Shown here: piece after piece, positions 44,403 to 56,818 of the stretch | Numbering within the stretch: the first letter of the stretch is position 1 | How the letters are laid out: each line of letters begins with the position of its first letter | Assembly: GCA_037176885.1 (NCBI GenBank) | Contig: JAWWNJ010000083.1 | Coordinates: forward strand, 868,001 to 932,000 | Direction: 5' to 3' | DNA from: Favolaschia claudopus | Lineage: Eukaryota > Basidiomycota > Agaricomycetes > Agaricales > Mycenaceae | DNA: 64,000 bases | The notes under the pieces: generated by a model | The model's database searches: none | What the model was told of the DNA's origin: nothing | The model's input: only the letters and a program-made list of their open reading frames with translations | Made by a program: the position numbers and the translations under genes

Positions 44403-46202
44403 ATGGCAGGCCAATATGGTCCCTTCCTCATCGGTAAGTTTTTTTTCTTTCCCTCGAGAGTGATATTCACCAGCATTCAACAAGGCATCTTCTTGAACCT
44501 TATGATCTATGGAGTGAGTCGCATATATACGGACCTGTTTTCAGGGCCGACCCAACATCCCGCAGAGCGTAGTGACACAAGTACGCCTCATTCGTTGGTC
44601 TCGAAAGCCGTTTTTGACCCCAGCGGTAGACGATCAGATATTTCGTCACTTATAAAAAGTATTACTCGTATATTGGCCACCACTCCAAATGCTTACCCCA
44701 TCTGAACTACAGGGACGCAAGATTCATCAAATGCCTCGTTTGCCAAATCTCTTCCTCTCCTGCAGATCAGTTCATTTTCACCGCAGATGTCTTACCTGTT
44801 GCTGGCTGAAACGGCAGTTATCGTCGTACAGTGCGCTATCGTCTACCAACCGTTGATCATTGACGCTGGTCGGTGGAAAATGCTTGCCCGTAGACTTGGC
44901 CTGATTGATTTATTCCAGGTACTGAAGCGGCTAAAATATTCGCGCCCAGGCGTGAGTGATCGAGTGTTTACTGGTCTAAGCATCCGAGTGTCATATTCAA
45001 CTCTGTTTATCATTCCTTTCCAGTGTTACCGGGAGGTGAGCATTTGCTCTCAAAGCTAGCTATCATTCATTGATTGATATAATGAGAATCGCTCCTTATC
45101 GCAAGTGTTCTCGTATTGAACCTCTTACGACTTGGAATCTCATCACATCGAACAGTCCCTCATCTCCGCGCCAATTCAGATTTTCTCCGGTTGGCGCGTC
45201 AAGGGTAAGTACCACGACACTGTGGAACCATCCAACTGAGCAATTGAACCGAATAGTTATCACCGGATCCCTCGTCCTGCCTGGCATCATCATGCTGTTC
45301 TCACTTGGCTCGTTCGGTGCGTTTGATCATAGGCAATGTTTTACCCCCTGATATTGAACGAGTCCTTCCATTGACAGCCGCTGGAATGACTATGTTCGTT
45401 AAAGTGCTTCTACACCCCCAGTTCCGCGACTTCCCCACTTTCACCACAACGGCGACTGTGTGGCTTTCTCTGAGCGCAACCTGCGATGTCATCATTGCGC
45501 TTGGATTGAGTTACGCTTTGGTATGGGCTTACTCTGGCGTCGGGTTACCCTTCGATTTGTTCTGACAACAGCGCTAGTATTCGCGTAAGGCAGGTCTCAT
45601 TGGCGGGATTGACAGCCAGCTCAATCGAATCATTCGTCGTGAGTCGGACATGTGAAGTTGTCACCATTCGCGCAACACTTACCCGTGTACAGTAACACTC
45701 GAGACTGGCGCTCTTACAGCCCTCACCGCGTTGCTGGACGTCATCCTTTTCCTAACCATCCCTGTGCGCCTGATATTATCAATAAAAAATGCCCACTTTC
45801 TCAAACGAAATACTTTGCTTGATCATTCAGGAGACAAGCACCAATTTCATCGCGGATATGCCGCTGTCAGGCGTGTATGTGTGGTCAATGCTTGCAATGT
45901 ATGGTCTTTTCCACCATCACATCCTCTGCTGATTGTGTTTTCACGCGCTCCAGGCTCAACTCTCGTTCAAGAACCTCAGTTGACGACCTGGAGCACCACG
46001 GAACGTCGTTGAGATTCTCGCAAGCTCCGAGTATTTTTAGGCTTGAACAGACCTCCGCTTCTTCCACAGCCCAGTCCCATGGCTTTGTGAGTCATTCACT
46101 CGCCATTTGTTCGTCGATGTCATTCTCAATCCACATTGACAGGACTCCCCATTCCCTATGTCGCCGAAAGGTTCTAAGGCTGAAGCACAGCACGTTATAT
46201 AA
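44403..46202 (+). CDS. DUF6534-type seven-span membrane protein, gene 2
   Basis: Seventeen exons, 927 nt, 308 residues, phases consistent. The first exons are 44403-44433, 44485-44513, 44566-44580, 44630-44658, 44713-44737, 44787-44868 and 44919-44951. Protein landmarks: GQYGPFLIG and SVVTQ in the first span region, MSYLLLAETAVIVVQCAIVY, SLISAPIQIFSGWRVK, ITGSLVLPGIIMLFSLGSFG, VWLSLSATCDVIIALGLSYAL, TLETGALTALTALLDV, SGVYVWSMLAMLNSR, then a hydrophilic tail. An extra intron near 46084 adds a 19-codon last exon absent from gene 1. Two short exons between 45013 and 45126 (12 and 26 nt) are the least certain. Function unknown; paralogue of 28454-30221. Confidence 0.83.
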
Positions 46203-46454
46203 TTTCGCTGAATCAGGCCTCCGAGAGTCCGATTATTGAGCAGTCTACACTGTCATGGTCGTAACCCCACATCCGTCAATTTTTGTTTCCTTGCTCATCG
46301 CTTTCTGGGAAGAAAAGTCGGCACGTGAGACGGCTGAACCCCGAACAAGCCTTCTCCAGTCCGGCCAAGCCAGACTTACTCGGAGATTCCTGGAGCTTTG
46401 GAATTTTCATTTCTATATGACTACACTTTCTGGAATCCATTCGAAACAATAGAA

Positions 46455-47840
46455 TCATAGCCCGATAACAGCCTTCACCAACTCTGGTTGCGAGTGATAG
46501 AAGTCGAGAACTGGAAAGAGTAAGAAGCAAGCCACACAACTACCAAACGAACTTACGTAGGACACCAAACCGCTTCCCCTTATGCTCCTTGACCCACGGA
46601 AGCAAGCGTTCGTTCATCCCCGTCGTCGACGCGTCTCCCAAAGCGATAATCTACCAGGCAAACTCAGCAGGGAGCGACATGCAGATGAAAATAAACACCG
46701 TCCATACGTTCGGTGTAATTTTGTCGGCGTTTTTGTGAGCGCTTGCGAAGCAGATATACAGCGCTTCTTCGGCATCATTATTTGTATCGGCGGTCGTGGC
46801 GTTCATTGCCTTCGTAAGATGTCCCGTAACTGCTTCGAATTTGGAGGAGATGTTGGCGTCGGCGGTGGAGTGGGGTGGGACGAGGGGCATGAACGTGTCC
46901 TTCGGAGGTCAACGAGTTGAATGGATAGCTGGAAATCAGGCAAGTATGAGTACCTGAATATACGCGACTCTCTTGGGCTCCTTATTATAGACGAGGTTGA
47001 TATCCCCACCATTAGGCGTCCATTGCTCTGCGTCGAGATGAATGCCGAAGGGGTTAGTAGGTCCGGGAGAAGAGAGGAACTGGTATGTGAAACGTTGAAG
47101 TAGAATGAGTTTGCCTCGCGCGGCGCCAAGGGTGCCTAACTAAGCAGAGAAATCGAGATAAATCAAAGATGCTTCTTGTCTTGTGGAATTTGAATTCACC
47201 TCGCCCATCACAGGCAACCAAAATTTCTTCCCAATCTCGTTATTGAGCGTCGCAAACAGGATCTCCTCGAATTTCTTGTCGTACGGTGTGTTAGAGCCCG
47301 CCTCCTGATTGATGGATACAAGGATCGTTTCTGATGGGTGCCCGAGGAGCCAGTCGTACAACCCGTAGAGGACGTCTTGTAGTGTCGTCGTGGGCCCAAG
47401 AAGCGCTGTCCCTATGAACCAGTTCAGTCTCCTTGGGGGAAGAAGAAAGAGAGAGGTGAAGATTCACCGTGATAGAATCCAATCGTATCGTTTCCAGGAT
47501 TATAACCTAGCCTGAGATCGAACATACGGATGCCGTCGTTGAGGGATCGCAGGAGAGATCGCTCCTGACAGCGAAAGAATACCGAATCGCGCATTCTGAC
47601 AATGACTTCCACTGAGTCTGTTTCACCCCGATAACAACATCGTAAACACGTACGGACCGGTGTACTTGATGAGTTCAGCTTGTCTTGCCGCCGAATAGTC
47701 CCCTTGTTACAATTTCGAGAAGATCCAGCAGAAAATCCAGCGATCCGAATCGAAGAAACTGCATGCTTACAGGTGGCAGCGTCGTGAGTTCCTGGTATAT
47801 TCATATCAACAAGTCTAGTTTCATCTGAAATCTTTGACAT
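46455..47840 (-). CDS. PI-PLC X-domain-like phosphodiesterase
   Basis: Eight exons: 47840-47771, 47702-47654, 47595-47468, 47411-47200, 47139-46954, 46899-46708, 46650-46557, 46510-46455; 987 nt, 328 residues, phases consistent. The X-domain core is clear: the first catalytic histidine in MNIPGTHDAATW, then DGIRMFDLRLGYN, the second histidine in GFYHG at the exon 3/4 junction, YDWLLGHPSETILVSINQE, and a late VLLLDFYHSQPELV strand. This single-domain bacterial-type family cleaves phosphatidylinositol or related lipids without calcium. No signal peptide is visible with this start. The frame is open upstream to about 47900 without an ATG, so a 5' exon that could add one is possible. Confidence 0.83.
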
Positions 47841-48149
47841 CCAGTTGGAAGTCGGGGAAGACAATGCAGATTCGCCGTCTTCATCAAAACGGCCTTCCAA
47901 CCGTGGCTCAATTCAGCTGAGACGCTGAAGGGTAATGGGGAGGTACAGACCGAGGATAGGTGCTGCGCGCTCTAGAATCTCTGCGAGAGCGCTGTCCGCG
48001 AGATGTTGGCGCAGCGTCCTCGACGAGGTCATGGTTCTCCGCAAGAGAAGGTGTCAGTGTGATGACAGCGCATTTGATCTGCCATCAACCGCAACAAATG
48101 GGTCTCAAAGAATGCGGAAATTGCACAGAGAAATCTCGATGTTCAGTAC
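47841..48149. other. Intergenic between PI-PLC-like gene and pheromone block 2
   Basis: 5' side of the PI-PLC-like gene; no other feature was recognised. Confidence 0.4.
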
Positions 48150-49090
48150 AGAGGCACCGGGCTATACAAAGAGACAATAGGTAGCTAAGGAATGGATGGT
48201 CGATACATATGGTACATCGAGGACGAAGGAGCGACAACGGTCAACCGTATAGGTGAATGACAAAAGTCCGGATGCAAAGGGAGATCATGATAGCGACGAA
48301 CATGTCGTGAGAGGTGTATAGATACAGTCTGCGGGTATGCGGAATGAATGGTATATGGATATGGGATGTGGGATGGGTCGTCAATCGTAACGATGCTGAA
48401 GGGAGACTCGAGATCTGTGCGATCGCAAAGAAGTCAATATATAGCTTGACGGAGGGCAAAGCAAGGAAGGAAGTGACGTACCGCAGTCATAAAAACACTC
48501 ATGCAATAACGCACGACCCACAGGACCCCGTGCCCTTGTCGAAATCGACACCGGGCTCGATTTTAGGAAGCTCCTCGTCGCCTGCGACCGAGGCGGTCTG
48601 TTGGACGGGGAAAGAGGAGATGTAGGCGACGGTAGAGAGAATGGTAGAGAATGCGTCCATGAGTGCAGGTGATTGGAGAGGGAGATGTAGGACTGCGTGT
48701 AGTATCGAAGGAATCTTCGAAGGGGGGAGAAGATGGGTGATGACTTATGCTTCGAACGTGCATTCTGAGGGCCGTACTTATAGGTTCTTCGGCGTTGCCC
48801 ACATTTAGCAGCACAATGAAAGCTGAGAAAGCAGCGCGCTGTCATGACTCGAAGTTTATTGTCTTCGTTTGCGGAAATCGCTGCGGTAGGTGAAATTGGA
48901 GGTAAATGGAGAACACGGCGGGTATCTTTCCGAGACGGAGACAAAAGAACCAGAGTAAGATAGTCATAGCCGAGAGCATCGTGTTTTTACAAGACAATAA
49001 GGTATCAGGCGTCGTGAGATGGTGGTGGTTGCAGAAGACAATTAGGAAGTGACGCGTCACATCGTGACCAACAACGATCTCATCATTGAT
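48150..49090. repeat. Pheromone block, right copy (inverted relative to 31190-32145)
   Basis: Inverted duplicate of the left block, including upstream region, TATA box (48778-48783), coding region and 3' flank. A third, deleted version may lie at 62236-62450. Confidence 0.88.
48499..48660 (-). CDS. Lipopeptide mating-pheromone-like precursor 2
   Basis: 53-codon intronless frame starting MDAFSTILS and ending SCGSCVIA. It differs from gene 1 (31611-31772) at three nucleotides and one residue (Val25 instead of Phe25). The CaaX box CVIA predicts farnesylation and methylation of the terminal cysteine. The acidic run before the CaaX is identical. Upstream and downstream DNA diverges far more than the coding region, which argues for selection on the peptide. 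The TATA box is at 48778-48783 on the minus strand. No receptor gene was seen nearby. Confidence 0.8.
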   Translation of the reverse strand: MDAFSTILSTVAYISSFPVQQTASVAGDEELPKIEPGVDFDKGTGSCGSCVIA

Positions 49091-49984
49091 GCCGGTCAAG
49101 ATATTTGCCGCTAATGCCGACTAATTCTGACCTTGATCGATCACAACCGGATCGGTACGGCAACTACTTCACAGCAGATGCCGGCGCCAGGGTCTCGCTT
49201 GACTAGCTCTTAGCCGACTAGTGATGGCTTACTAGTTAGTGATCCGCCTTGATTGCCAACTAGTAGTAATTTCCCACGGCCCCTCGCTAATGCCTACTAA
49301 ACCTTGTATCTCGGCCTTCCTCATCGTTTTAAACTCCAATTTTTGGGATTTGGGCTGCTGTGGGGCTAAAAAGGATTACCGCGCTATCTGCTAACCGAAA
49401 TCCGTTCACAAATGAGAGATATATGTTTGTCGACTAATCACCTGTCAGTGATCGCCACGTTAGTCGCCGCTGATCGCTAGCCATCAAAATCAGTGACAAT
49501 TGTAGTATTACTTTTTTTTTTTTTTTTTTGGGAGCGTTGGGTCTTTAACCTAAACAAATCTCAGTCTGCAGAAGCATTCCAAGTTGTCCGCTTTGTTTAC
49601 TGGTGGTTGGGCCAGAGAATGCCGGGGAAGGTGTCCGGGAGGAAATGCCATTACGCACGTATTCAAACAGTGTGGGACTCCAGCTATAAGGAATGTCATC
49701 CAATTCCTATTTTTATGGGCTGTATACCCACTAAAACCCCCCTTAAATATGTCCAATTATCCGGCAGAGAGTCTTCTTCCATGAGTGCCCCACTCCAGGT
49801 GTTCAAGACCATCTTCTTGCTGAAAGCAAGAGACCCAAATTTTCTTTCGTCAGTTAAAAGACGGTCGCGATCCAACGCCGAGTTTATCGCAGTCAACCAT
49901 TTGTTGTGAACTTCGGCTTGGGAATGTACTTTCCCTGGATTCTTTATCACACGATCAACTCGTAGCGACGAGATAAGGTGCCAA

Positions 49985-50870
49985 CAGTGTTCCTCCTAAG
50001 GGTTAAGCCTTAGAATGAATTAACCCTTAATTTCAAGTTAATGCTAAGGGTTAACATGCAGCCGGATCCATCTTAACCCTTAATTAAGCCTTACCTTGGA
50101 TTACGTCACCCATCTCGGCTACGTTCGGCAGGTTCGGCAGCTGGGTTGGCAACTTGGCAGCTGCCAAAGGCCCGCAGCATGAAGGGATCCTCAATGCAGT
50201 GTCCGGCAGGTTCCGTTGATTCTGCGGAACATGGGTCAAGCCCTCAGCTCGGCTACCTGCATTGCCCTGGCGGGAGCAATTTCAGTCCACAAACATCAAG
50301 TTCAGCCAAAACTTAGCCGCAGCAAGCCATACAGCTGTTTTACGGTTTTTGTCCGGTTTTTGATCACGCAAGAACCTCCAAAAGTTGCTTACCTTTGTTT
50401 GCTCCACCTCACCGGCTAAATTCAAGCCGAAACTTCATTTCTGCCCGCCGTCGCTCTCAGATGCTACATAAAGTGCCAAGAGAGTCATAGAAGGCAAATT
50501 GGATGTGAATAGACCTCGCACCAAGCTAAGAGATGCAGGTCTCGCAAGGACTTCAGCAATGTAGCAATCCTGCCGTTGTTGGAGTGGTGACGGCATGCGT
50601 GGCGCCGCCGCTGCCGAGGACAGAATCGTCAACAGAGGTAAGCAAATTTTGAGAAACTCCACTCGATCAAAAACCGGACAAAAACCGTAAAACAGCTGTA
50701 AGAACCAAAACCGCTTTGGAACTCCCCGAAAAATGCATCTAAAAAAGCCGGAAAAATTTGTATTTTTCATCCTAAGGCCCCTTAATATGGAGCCCTTAAT
50801 AACCTTATTAAGGCCTTTAAGGCCTTAGCCTTCGGAGGTGCCCTTAATAAGGCCTTAAGAAGGAACACTG
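49985..50870. mobile_element. 886-bp hAT-type MITE nested in LINE ORF2
   Basis: Perfect 8-bp target duplication GGTGCCAA at 49977-49984 and 50871-50878. TIRs CAGTGTTCCTCCTAAGG and CAGTGTTCCTTCTTAAGG (two differences over 17-18 bases); CAGTG is a typical hAT end. The interior is rich in TTAAGG/CCTTAA words. It contains the TA-flanked element at 50332-50698; without it this MITE would be about 517 bp. Confidence 0.93.
50332..50698. mobile_element. 367-bp Tc1/mariner-type MITE nested in the hAT MITE
   Basis: Flanked by TA (50330-50331, 50699-50700). The first 34 bases (CAGCTGTTTTACGG then TTTTTGTCCGG and TTTTTGATC) are exactly inverted at the right end, and similarity continues to about 70 bp (TTGCTTACCT). 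No transposase. TA duplication with long TIRs fits Tc1/mariner-type non-autonomous elements. Confidence 0.85.
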
Positions 50871-53800
50871 GGTGCCAAGAAACAGAAATCAAGATTGCAA
50901 ATAGTCGGGCTTTGTGAGGTAGAGGAGAACCGTTTCTTGATTTGAATCGAACTAGGTTACATCCTAGTAACAGTCCCCAGTTGAGTTTTGGCCACTCTGA
51001 ATTCGGATATTTCATCACCCACAGTTGACGGGCAAGATCCCAAATTAAATTTTGCTCAGGTATGGTGCATTCTAACGCAATATGTTCTAAGGATTCGGTT
51101 ACACGACAGTTACTGCAGGTACCCATTGGATGGTACTGGTGAATGTGGAGCCAGAAATTGCCAACTCGGAAGGTTTCGTGAATACACTTCCAGAAAAATT
51201 CCCTTGTTAATCGGCGGAAGGTAGGCGAACGGATGGATTTCCAAATCATTTCATCGGAAGGAATATAGTCTGATACCTCCTCGACGGCACATCGTATGCG
51301 GTCCAGATTGATGAAAGTGGATTTGCGAAGAGGCTGAGGACACCTATTTCGAATGATTTTTGTAAATGAGCGTTGAGTACCCTGTCGTAATTCAATTCCG
51401 GGGTTTGAGAACATCATATCAATTTGCGAATCAATTTCGATGGACTGAGAAGCAATTACCGTCGTTGACGAAGGCGGCAGAGATGCGATCTTCTTGAATT
51501 TAACACGGCCAGTTCTCTCGTTTAATGCAGCAATTACTGCCTTAATTAACGGAAAATTGTCGTCGAGCACATCATTCTCGAAGCGAGATTTCTCCTTGAC
51601 GGCCACCCGAACAAGGTAGTCAGATACTGAGCACACAAGCAGCGGCTGTGAATTTGGTGTTGATTGCAATTTGTGAAGAAGGCCAGCAAGCAAGCCAGTT
51701 GAATAGGTCAGCGGGATTTCTGGCGTATCGAAAGAAATGGAGAGGGTTTCGTACGTAAACTTAGAAGTTGTATCATCAAGCACTGCAACAATTGCATCAA
51801 TTGAAGGGTTGAACTCGCCCACGCGATTTACTCGGCAATGGAGGAACACTGTTTCTGAATCTCGGTTTGGATTGATAGTAGAGTTTCTTCTTGCTGCCAC
51901 AGTATTTAAAAAATCACCATCGACGAAAATTCGGAAGCCGTAGTTTGTGTCATGGAGAGAGTAGTCGGGATCATAGAAGAATTCCCGATCGACACATATT
52001 GCTTGTTCATTTTGTTCCTCTTCGTCCTCAGAGAGTTTCAATTTATCACAAAGATGGGTGGAGGGAGCTCGCGGGTTCCATTTAGGGCTAACACTGTTAA
52101 GTAATAATTTGGCAGTATCAATACAAGACCCAGGATCTACACACCCGAAATCGATTCGATCCCGACGGCAAGGAGGGCAGCCGCAATTTTTTCGGCCGAA
52201 GCCGGACGGGTTTATTTGATGCGGCCTTCGTGAAACGACGGTCGTTCGATCAGCAATGACTATCAGGTCTTCTAAGGTTCGGACTTCATGCTTTACTCGA
52301 AGGCATGTCACAGCGTCTCGTCGGCAAGCTGATTTAAACAGCTCAGCGTTCACGGCTGGATGTTTCCAAATCGGCATCTGGAGTTGAATTTCTGGCGAAA
52401 TTGATAATGCAGTGAAGCGCAAGTTATATTTCCCGGCTGCGCTGATCATACGTTTCACTTGCTCAGGGAGTTTTGTTTTTGAAGAGACAGGAACATGAAT
52501 ATTCTGTAGGAACACGTTCAGAATTTGTCCAGGTCGAAAGTTAAGGTAGGATTTTTCAAGTAGGTTTTTCAGGAGAAAATCCACAAGATAGCACCATCGT
52601 GCTCGACCCGGTCCAAACGTCAGGTACGATTGAAGATTGAGTAGGTCAATGGCCTCGTTTCTGGACGGGATATCCAAAATTTGCTTACCACCGTCCAGGA
52701 TCTCTCGGATCATTGTGTCATGTCCGACTCGAGCTGTTTTATTATCCCAGAGAAAGTCGTGCTCTAGCTTTATTAATTCTTGTTCAATTACCTTTGGCAT
52801 TCCTTGAACACGAGCCAAGTACTGGGTGCGTCCTCCAATAATCATGTTTATTATGTGGCGCTTACCTTCTAACTCTGGTTTCATCGCGCTCCAGCGACGC
52901 AAGTCGCAAGTAATTTTGTCTATAACAGACGGCCACGGTGTTATGTAGTTGACATTGTTTCCTATCCATGCACCGAGCATGCGGCAAGTCTCACCGTCAG
53001 GTACGATTCGGATTGTATCAGCAATACTTCCCTTCATTGCAACTCTGGTTGTCCTCCGATTGTGCACCACATCTGCGCGATATACAGGTCGTCCGAATGG
53101 AAGGACAATGGTTTTATGCTGATTGAATTTCGCTGTGGATGCCGAGCACCACAGGTCCAATATTTTCCAAAGATCTTCGGGTGAATCGGCAGAGGAAAGG
53201 TAAATTGTTGTGTCGTCTGCGAAGAGGGAAATAACCAGGTTTTGGTCGAACCCCGGGATTTCAATGCCTTTCAGGTTGGAATTTCGGATCAAGCAAGCCA
53301 ACGGCTCAATAGCAAGGTTGAAGAGCAAGCAGGACAATGGGTCTCCTTGTCGAACACCGCGGATAACGAAGTATGGATCACTGATCATCCCGTTAACCAT
53401 CACTACAGTCTCAGCGTTAGTATAAAGACTGCGAATCAGTTTACAAAATCTGGGTGGAAATCGGAAATGTTCGAGAATCCTCAAGAGGTAAGAATGATTT
53501 ATTCTATCATATGCCTTTTCCTGGTCTAGCGCTATTATCACTCCATCCACCTCGGCTGCCTCAGCGTAGTCTAGCAAGAATTTTGAAAGCTTTACTTGGT
53601 CTTCGATCTTACGACCCGCCATGAATCCGGCTTGGTCGGGATGTACAAGCGTTGGGGCCACTTTCATCAATCGCAGTGAGTGGCTTTTAGTCATTAATTT
53701 GTAGTCCGTGTTTAATAGAGTTATTGGGCGATAATTAGAAATCAAGCTTTTATCTCCCTTCTTGTAGAAGGGACATAACCATCCTGCATTGAATTTGGTG

Positions 53801-56046
53801 CGGTGGATGATTCCATGAGTTTCAATATCTGAGTAAAGTCTGGCTAGAAACTCAATGACATTGAAAAGCGGTCGATCCGATCTTTTCGATTGCAGATAGA
53901 GGCAGTCAAGATGTCTGAAAAACTCATAGGGAATGCCGTCAAGACCGGGTGCTTTGCCGTTTTTCGACAACTTGAGTGCTTGTCGAATTTCATCTTCATT
54001 TAAAGGATTATCCAGTTTCCGATACTCGTCCTGAGACAAGTGGATGTTACATTCGTCGAGGACGAGTTCCGTTGCAAGAAGTCTGCTGTATTCGTCTGGA
54101 AGATCCCGAGATTGGATTTTATCATGATACTCCCCCGCCATTTTCGCCATTTCTCGGGGACGTGATTCGAAACGAGCTGTATTTCCGGGCAGTTCAGTAG
54201 CATCCTCTGGCTGTCGCTCAATCCTGAACTCATCAATCGAGTCCTTCAGGTTGTAACCTTTCGCGGACTTGGTCCAGAACTTAGTCTTCAAAGTCTCTCC
54301 TTCAATATCGTAGCGCGCTTCTGCGGCACGTTTTTTCCGGTCAGCCTCTTCCTTGAGACAGGCATCAATTTTGTCTTCAATCATTCGTATAGCAAGAAAG
54401 CGGTCGTTCAGTGGCATATCTTCGTCGTGTATGACCATACGGAGTTTCATCTGCCAAGTTCTGATTTCTTTAATATGTTCATTAAGAAAACGCGAGCAGT
54501 GTCTACCAAAATGTGCCATGTCTGATTTATATTTGAACCATAGAGTCTGTTCGTTAAAATTGGGATCTCGGTCACCACCCTGCAGTTTTTCAACATCTTC
54601 CTCCAATTTGCTGTTTAGCTCGTGGACGTATTTCATAAATTTCGGGGTTTTGAGGAGATATAAAGGCATGCTCCACCTACCGGGACCTGGTTTCTCATCC
54701 CATCGCGAGACAACTTCGACTGAGACCAATCTGTGGTCGGAGCCTACAGCGCAGTGTTTAATTGACCAGTTACGGTAATCGTTAAAGCGTGTACTTGGGA
54801 TATAAATTCTATCAATTCGGGAGTGGGAGATTCGGAGCTCACCGGATGCATCTGTACGAATTTGTCTACATGTATAATCTCTTGATTCTGGGAATGTCAG
54901 ACGCCAGCCATCTTGGAATTGAAATAAGGACATGAGCCGAGCGAAACTGGATGGTACTGGGTCGCCCGCACCTGAGGAGCGATCGATCATATCTTCAACA
55001 AAATTCCAGTCTCCCGCACCTTCGGTTGGGAGAGGCAAGTGGCAGTCAGTACGCCACATATTCCATAAATCATCCCATAATTTTCGACGTTCCTCTGGCG
55101 AATTCGGTGCATAGATGTTAAGGATGTTATGAGCGGTCCCGAGGTGGCCAGGGACGACAATCATGAAAGCGCGACCGGGAATCAATACATATTCCCGAAT
55201 ATTTTCAGTGTCAACGAACCTCTTGTTCAAGATAAATGATACACCCGCAGTTGACGTGGGCTTCGTTGGATGCGAAGAGTTGAAAATTTTGAACCAGCGT
55301 TGGAAAATATTATTGAACTGGGTTACCCCGATATCGTCAAGGTGAGTTTCTTGCAGCGCAAGGACCCCGATGCCATTCTCGTCGATTGTATGTTTGACAC
55401 GGTTGAATTTATGATCCGCGTGGTGGAAAGACTTATTTTGATCACGGCCGTTCATATTGAGGGAAGAGATATTCAGACTGGACCTCGTGGATTTATTAGA
55501 TCGCGGTGGACTCGGTGGTTTGTTAGCTTCACGGATATTTCGGTTGATTTCCTCCCAGGAGGTGGCATCATCAGAATGTGCCTGTTGGAGTAACGCATTT
55601 GCATCTGTATTCATGGTAGGTAACTCTAGTTCTGTTGCGTTAATCGGATTATTCATGGTATTGCGGGAGCTCATCGTTCCCTCTTCATTTACCCGCAAGA
55701 CATCTGAAATGTTGTTGGACTGGAAACCTAAGTTCTGATCCGTCGCGGGTACCGGAGGCAGCCACGGCGAATCATCATCTAGAATTACGGTCGCAACCGG
55801 AGAGGGACGGGGGCTCTGCTCTTCGCCTGTCGCTGTAACAGCCAGAGCAGACGAACTGTTACAGAAGGGGCCGCGTGAAGGGTAGCCGGGGCTAGACCCC
55901 AAATCACCTCGACTCCTGCTGGTTTCGCTCTCTGAACTCGCAGCCTGCAGGCACTGGCGAGAGGGCTGTACCACGTCCCCGAAACCCTCTCGTGGTCCAA
56001 GAGGGTCCTCGGTACTCAGTCGTATGTTGTTGTCAGTGTGGTTCAT

Positions 56047-56818
56047 GTTGAGGTACGTTTAAGGACCGCCGTCCCAAATGTCGATACAGAAAGAGGTCAG
56101 GTCAGGGAGCGCTCTGAAACTAAAATAAAATAAGACCCCCGTGTCTTGATTTTCGAAGCTCTAGCTCAGCAGAGAAGCTCACGGTGTAGCGACGGGAAGT
56201 CGTAAGAATTTCACCCAAAGCGATGGCCAACAAGCATATAGGCAAGTGTATTGAAATCCTGGAGCGCACGTCGGGGAAGCGAGGGAGAAAAGAATGTACT
56301 AGGCGCCGAGCTGGACTTGCCGTCGCATTAAACAGTTTAGAATTCAATTCAAGAGACCGTAGTCGGAGGGAGCGGGAGTATACAAGCATAAGAAAGCGGT
56401 GACCGTTTACGAATCTGGAAGTGGGGTGCGCTGAGGGATATGGTAAAAGGAAGGGTCGAGGTGACAACGCGTCTATCACAAAGTCACAGACTTGTCACGC
56501 AGGAGAGTGTCTTGCGAGACTCTCGGTTTCTCATAAGCCTCACTCATGGCACGCAAAGTACACAGTTAAATAGGAAGTATTCTCTATCTGGAATAGTGTT
56601 GACCTTTCAACCGTTACTCATTTAACAGCCTGAATCAGGTATCAGTCAAGTTTCTTGAAGTTGCGAACAACTCTCATTAATGCAAAGTAACAATGGCCAA
56701 TTAAGCGGGACAAGAATTCACAAGGGTACAACGAAGTAGAGTACAATTACAACCCGTAGACACGGAGACTCGATTTACTTGTACAATTCGGGTGGGGCAT
56801 CATCAAAAGATTCGGCAA
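56047..56818 (-). other. LINE ORF1-ORF2 spacer
   Basis: 772 bp between the ORF1 stop and the ORF2 start. A minus-strand open frame of 119 codons at 56120-56479 has no recognisable domain. How ORF2 is translated is not evident. Confidence 0.4.

Larger units (their letters stand above)
49696..56046 (-). pseudogene. LINE ORF2: APE endonuclease and reverse transcriptase, split by a MITE
   Basis: The frame is open from 56046 to 50871 and, after removing the MITE and one 8-bp repeat, continues in frame from 49976 to a stop at 49696: 5457 nt, 1818 residues. AP-like endonuclease: LALQETH (229-235), GDWNF (345-349), SRIDRIY (409-415), GSDHRLV (435-441). Reverse transcriptase: NGKAPGLDGI (696-705), LDQEKAYDRI (840-849), GVRQGDPLS (897-905), FADDTT (942-947). 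A late CSNC..H..C knuckle is near 1645-1660, and a KKMVLNTWSGALMEED segment is typical of the family end. As it stands the frame reads from ORF2 into MITE sequence and stops at 50782, which loses the natural last ~93 residues. No other stop or frameshift was seen. The N-terminal 190 residues are low complexity. Confidence 0.9.

Noticed and set aside
28454..46202. STE3-type pheromone receptors next to the pheromone genes
   Set aside because: The two membrane genes carry the TPIQLFSGWRI and LAMLNSR landmarks of DUF6534 proteins, not STE3 motifs.
49512..49976. A separate 5'-truncated LINE fragment
   Set aside because: It joins the large ORF2 in frame once the hAT MITE is removed, and the poly(A) tail and target duplication belong to the same element.
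49990..50110. Interstitial telomere repeats (TTAACCC-like words)
   Set aside because: The words are irregular TTAAGG/CCTTAA runs that belong to the hAT MITE interior, not a regular TTAGGG array.
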